DNA from: a bacterium
GTDB taxonomy: Bacteria; CLD3; SB21
Assembly (NCBI GenBank): GCA_013360215.1
Contig: JABWCP010000018.1
Coordinates: forward strand, 1-62,016
Direction: 5' to 3'
Length of the DNA stretch: 62,016 nt
The notes beneath the pieces are model-generated. The model made no database searches and was not told the DNA's origin. It saw only the letters and a list, made by a program, of their open reading frames with translations. The translations under genes were made by a program, and so were the position numbers. Below are positions 60,534-62,016 of the stretch, piece after piece. Position 1 is the stretch's first letter. Each line of letters opens with the position of its first letter.

Positions 60534-62016
60534 TTATGACCGATGACGATGCGCCTGAAGATAGGCGTTGACATACGCCGTGTACGCTTGTATTTCCGCT
60601 GTGATACGCTCCTGAGACCACGCCAAGGCGCTCCCCATAATACTGGCCACACCATGCGCCACCGGCAATCCGTTATCCGGACTATAAGCCAGTCGCGTAC
60701 GTCGTAACATTACATCGGAGAGTGTACGTGCCCATTCTTCTTGCACGGCATACCGTATCTGCGCTTCGCTGGTTTGATAATCGGGAGCCACCGGGCTCAA
60801 TGACCAATTTTTTTGCTGCGCCATTTGCGCGGCCGCTCCGGCATCGGATCCCAGCATCGCTGTCAATGGCAATAGTTCTGTATCGTGATGCATCAAAGGG
60901 TGCATAGGTTCTGTTGCAGTACGGCAAGGTTGCATAGTAATACCAAGCGATTTTTCGATATGATCAACCATTTGCTCCGCCGCGCTACGGTATGTCGTTA
61001 ATTTTCCGCCGATGAGCGAAACCAAGCCTTCCGCGCCTTCGCGTTGATGATCCAAAATCCCATGTCGCCGCGTAATGGCTCCGGTATGACGACGTTCGTC
61101 ACGGGGAAGCGGGCGAATCCCGCAAAATGAAAAAACAATATCGTCACGCCCTGAGATTAACTCAGGCATGACATGGGTTGCTTCTTCGATGAGGTAATCA
61201 ATCTCATGCGATTCAGGGAACACCGTATCCGGATGACCTTCGTAGCGCAAATCCGTCGTGCCGATGAGAATATAATCCAACCATGGTATGATAAAGAACG
61301 GGCGCCCGTCCCGACGGGCATTAACATAAAGCGCATCTTGCAATGCGATCGTATTGCGTATGACGATATGGCTTCCTTTGGTACCGCCTAATTGGGGTGG
61401 TATATTTTTTTGGGCATGCTTGAGCACATGATCCACCCAAGGACCGGACGTGTTGATCACCATATCGGCTGTGTATTCTGCTTCTTCACCGGTGAGGGTG
61501 TTCCGTGTTTGCACTCCGGTTATGCGTGCTTTCGATCGCAAAAATCCGGTGACTTCCGTATGGTTATATACTTCAGCGCCGTAACGAACGGCCGAATGGA
61601 TATTGTCCAGAACTAAACGTTCCGGATAAATCGCCTGTGCATCAAAATAAGAAACACCGCCGAGAAGACTTTGCGCATTGATGCCGGGATAACGCGCACG
61701 CACCGCGCGATGGGTATATACGGAAAAACGCGGAAGCGATTTGTCAAACGACAAAAGATCGTATGCCCACATCCCCGCACGCATGGCCAGTCGGCCATAT
61801 TTACCATGTCTATATATCGGCACAGTCAAACGAATAGGACGTACTAGATGCGGATGCTGATGCAGCAGGATTTCACGTTCACGCAGTGATTCGCGAACTA
61901 ACCCGATTTCGCCGTGCTCCAAATACCGCAATCCGCCGTGAATCAGCTTGCTGGATGTCCAGCTTGTGCCTGAAGCAAAATCGTTTTTTTCAAAAAGTCG
62001 GACGTGATATCCACGT
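60534..62016 (-). CDS. glpD: Glycerol-3-phosphate dehydrogenase (FAD), 5' end cut by the window
   Basis: The visible part encodes about 494 residues, running off the right end of the window in frame. The outermost coding stretch reads SGTSWTSSKLIHGGLRYLEHG, the FAD/substrate motif of GlpD/GlpA. ARYPGINAQSLLGGVSYFDAQA, VINTSGPWVDHVL, the substrate and membrane loop IIPWLDYILIGTTD, FCGIRPLPRD and LIGGKLTTYR follow. The FAD-binding Rossmann start lies outside. The enzyme oxidises glycerol 3-phosphate to DHAP and passes electrons to quinones at the membrane. No glycerol kinase or uptake gene is visible here. Confidence 0.92.
   Translation of the reverse strand, partial: RGYHVRLFEKNDFASGTSWTSSKLIHGGLRYLEHGEIGLVRESLREREILLHQHPHLVRPIRLTVPIYRHGKYGRLAMRAGMWAYDLLSFDKSLPRFSVYTHRAVRARYPGINAQSLLGGVSYFDAQAIYPERLVLDNIHSAVRYGAEVYNHTEVTGFLRSKARITGVQTRNTLTGEEAEYTADMVINTSGPWVDHVLKHAQKNIPPQLGGTKGSHIVIRNTIALQDALYVNARRDGRPFFIIPWLDYILIGTTDLRYEGHPDTVFPESHEIDYLIEEATHVMPELISGRDDIVFSFCGIRPLPRDERRHTGAITRRHGILDHQREGAEGLVSLIGGKLTTYRSAAEQMVDHIEKSLGITMQPCRTATEPMHPLMHHDTELLPLTAMLGSDAGAAAQMAQQKNWSLSPVAPDYQTSEAQIRYAVQEEWARTLSDVMLRRTRLAYSPDNGLPVAHGVASIMGSALAWSQERITAEIQAYTAYVNAYLQAHRHRS

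Overview
The window is 62 kb of bacterial chromosome at moderate GC (about 45% by eye), densely coded and free of recognisable transposases, phage genes or CRISPR arrays. The gene set points to the FCB (Bacteroidetes/Chlorobi/Ignavibacteria-like) part of the tree. The evidence is two-component 'propeller' sensors, PorV/FadL-like and DUF5686-like outer-membrane barrels, a pyruvate:ferredoxin oxidoreductase next to a dihydroorotate-dehydrogenase-like gene, a heptose epimerase for LPS (Gram-negative) and a grasp-with-spasm peptide cassette. I cannot name the genus or be sure of the phylum.

Left end (1-9242): a 13-bp tandem repeat and an AraC-type DNA-binding domain precede an AT-rich peptide natural-product (RiPP) locus. 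In order it holds a secreted esterase-fold protein, a 47-residue precursor peptide with a Gly-Gly leader end, an ATP-grasp ligase, a 69-aa unknown, a SPASM-domain maturase, a second secreted esterase-fold paralogue, a C39-peptidase ABC exporter and a HlyD-type adaptor. The logic is precursor, then side-chain crosslinking by the ATP-grasp and SPASM enzymes, then cleavage after GG and export. The two NExHH secreted proteins presumably act on or with the product. The precursor gene sits exactly between two arms of a perfect 16-bp inverted repeat, and part of that repeat recurs upstream of the first gene. This is the most interesting part of the window.

Central housekeeping and envelope blocks (9587-44472): nifJ and a DHOD-like gene; a small secreted metalloprotease/SRPBCC pair; a GNAT; a radical SAM AmrS-like enzyme; an outer-membrane trio (17292-20719); DoxX; purE-purK-DUF1684; a GAF protein; leuB; hldD with a hairpin over its ribosome binding site; a giant hybrid sensor kinase with a coupled CheY; a TIGR02757 protein. 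A minus-strand chain of Ser/Thr kinase, rlmD, sigma-54 regulator and rluE-like genes is linked by 4-nt overlaps or a 3-nt gap. Then come hpf, a Xer recombinase, aroC and a 1052-aa propeller/TPR protein.

44493-47171: an AT-rich two-gene restriction-modification cassette sits between two identical 39-bp copies of a transcription terminator, directly beside tRNA-Glu. It looks like a recent insertion.

Right part (47248-62016): an RlmC-like rRNA methyltransferase. Next is a tightly overlapping minus-strand operon: PtsN-like EIIA, a 422-aa secreted protein, a CoA-disulfide-reductase-like flavoprotein, DUF454, ppa, Nudix, guaA and a possible 45-aa peptide. It is followed by an OppD-like ATPase, a HEAT-repeat protein, an SDR plus a membrane protein, a DUF5686-like outer-membrane protein, and a glycerol-3-phosphate dehydrogenase that runs off the right end.
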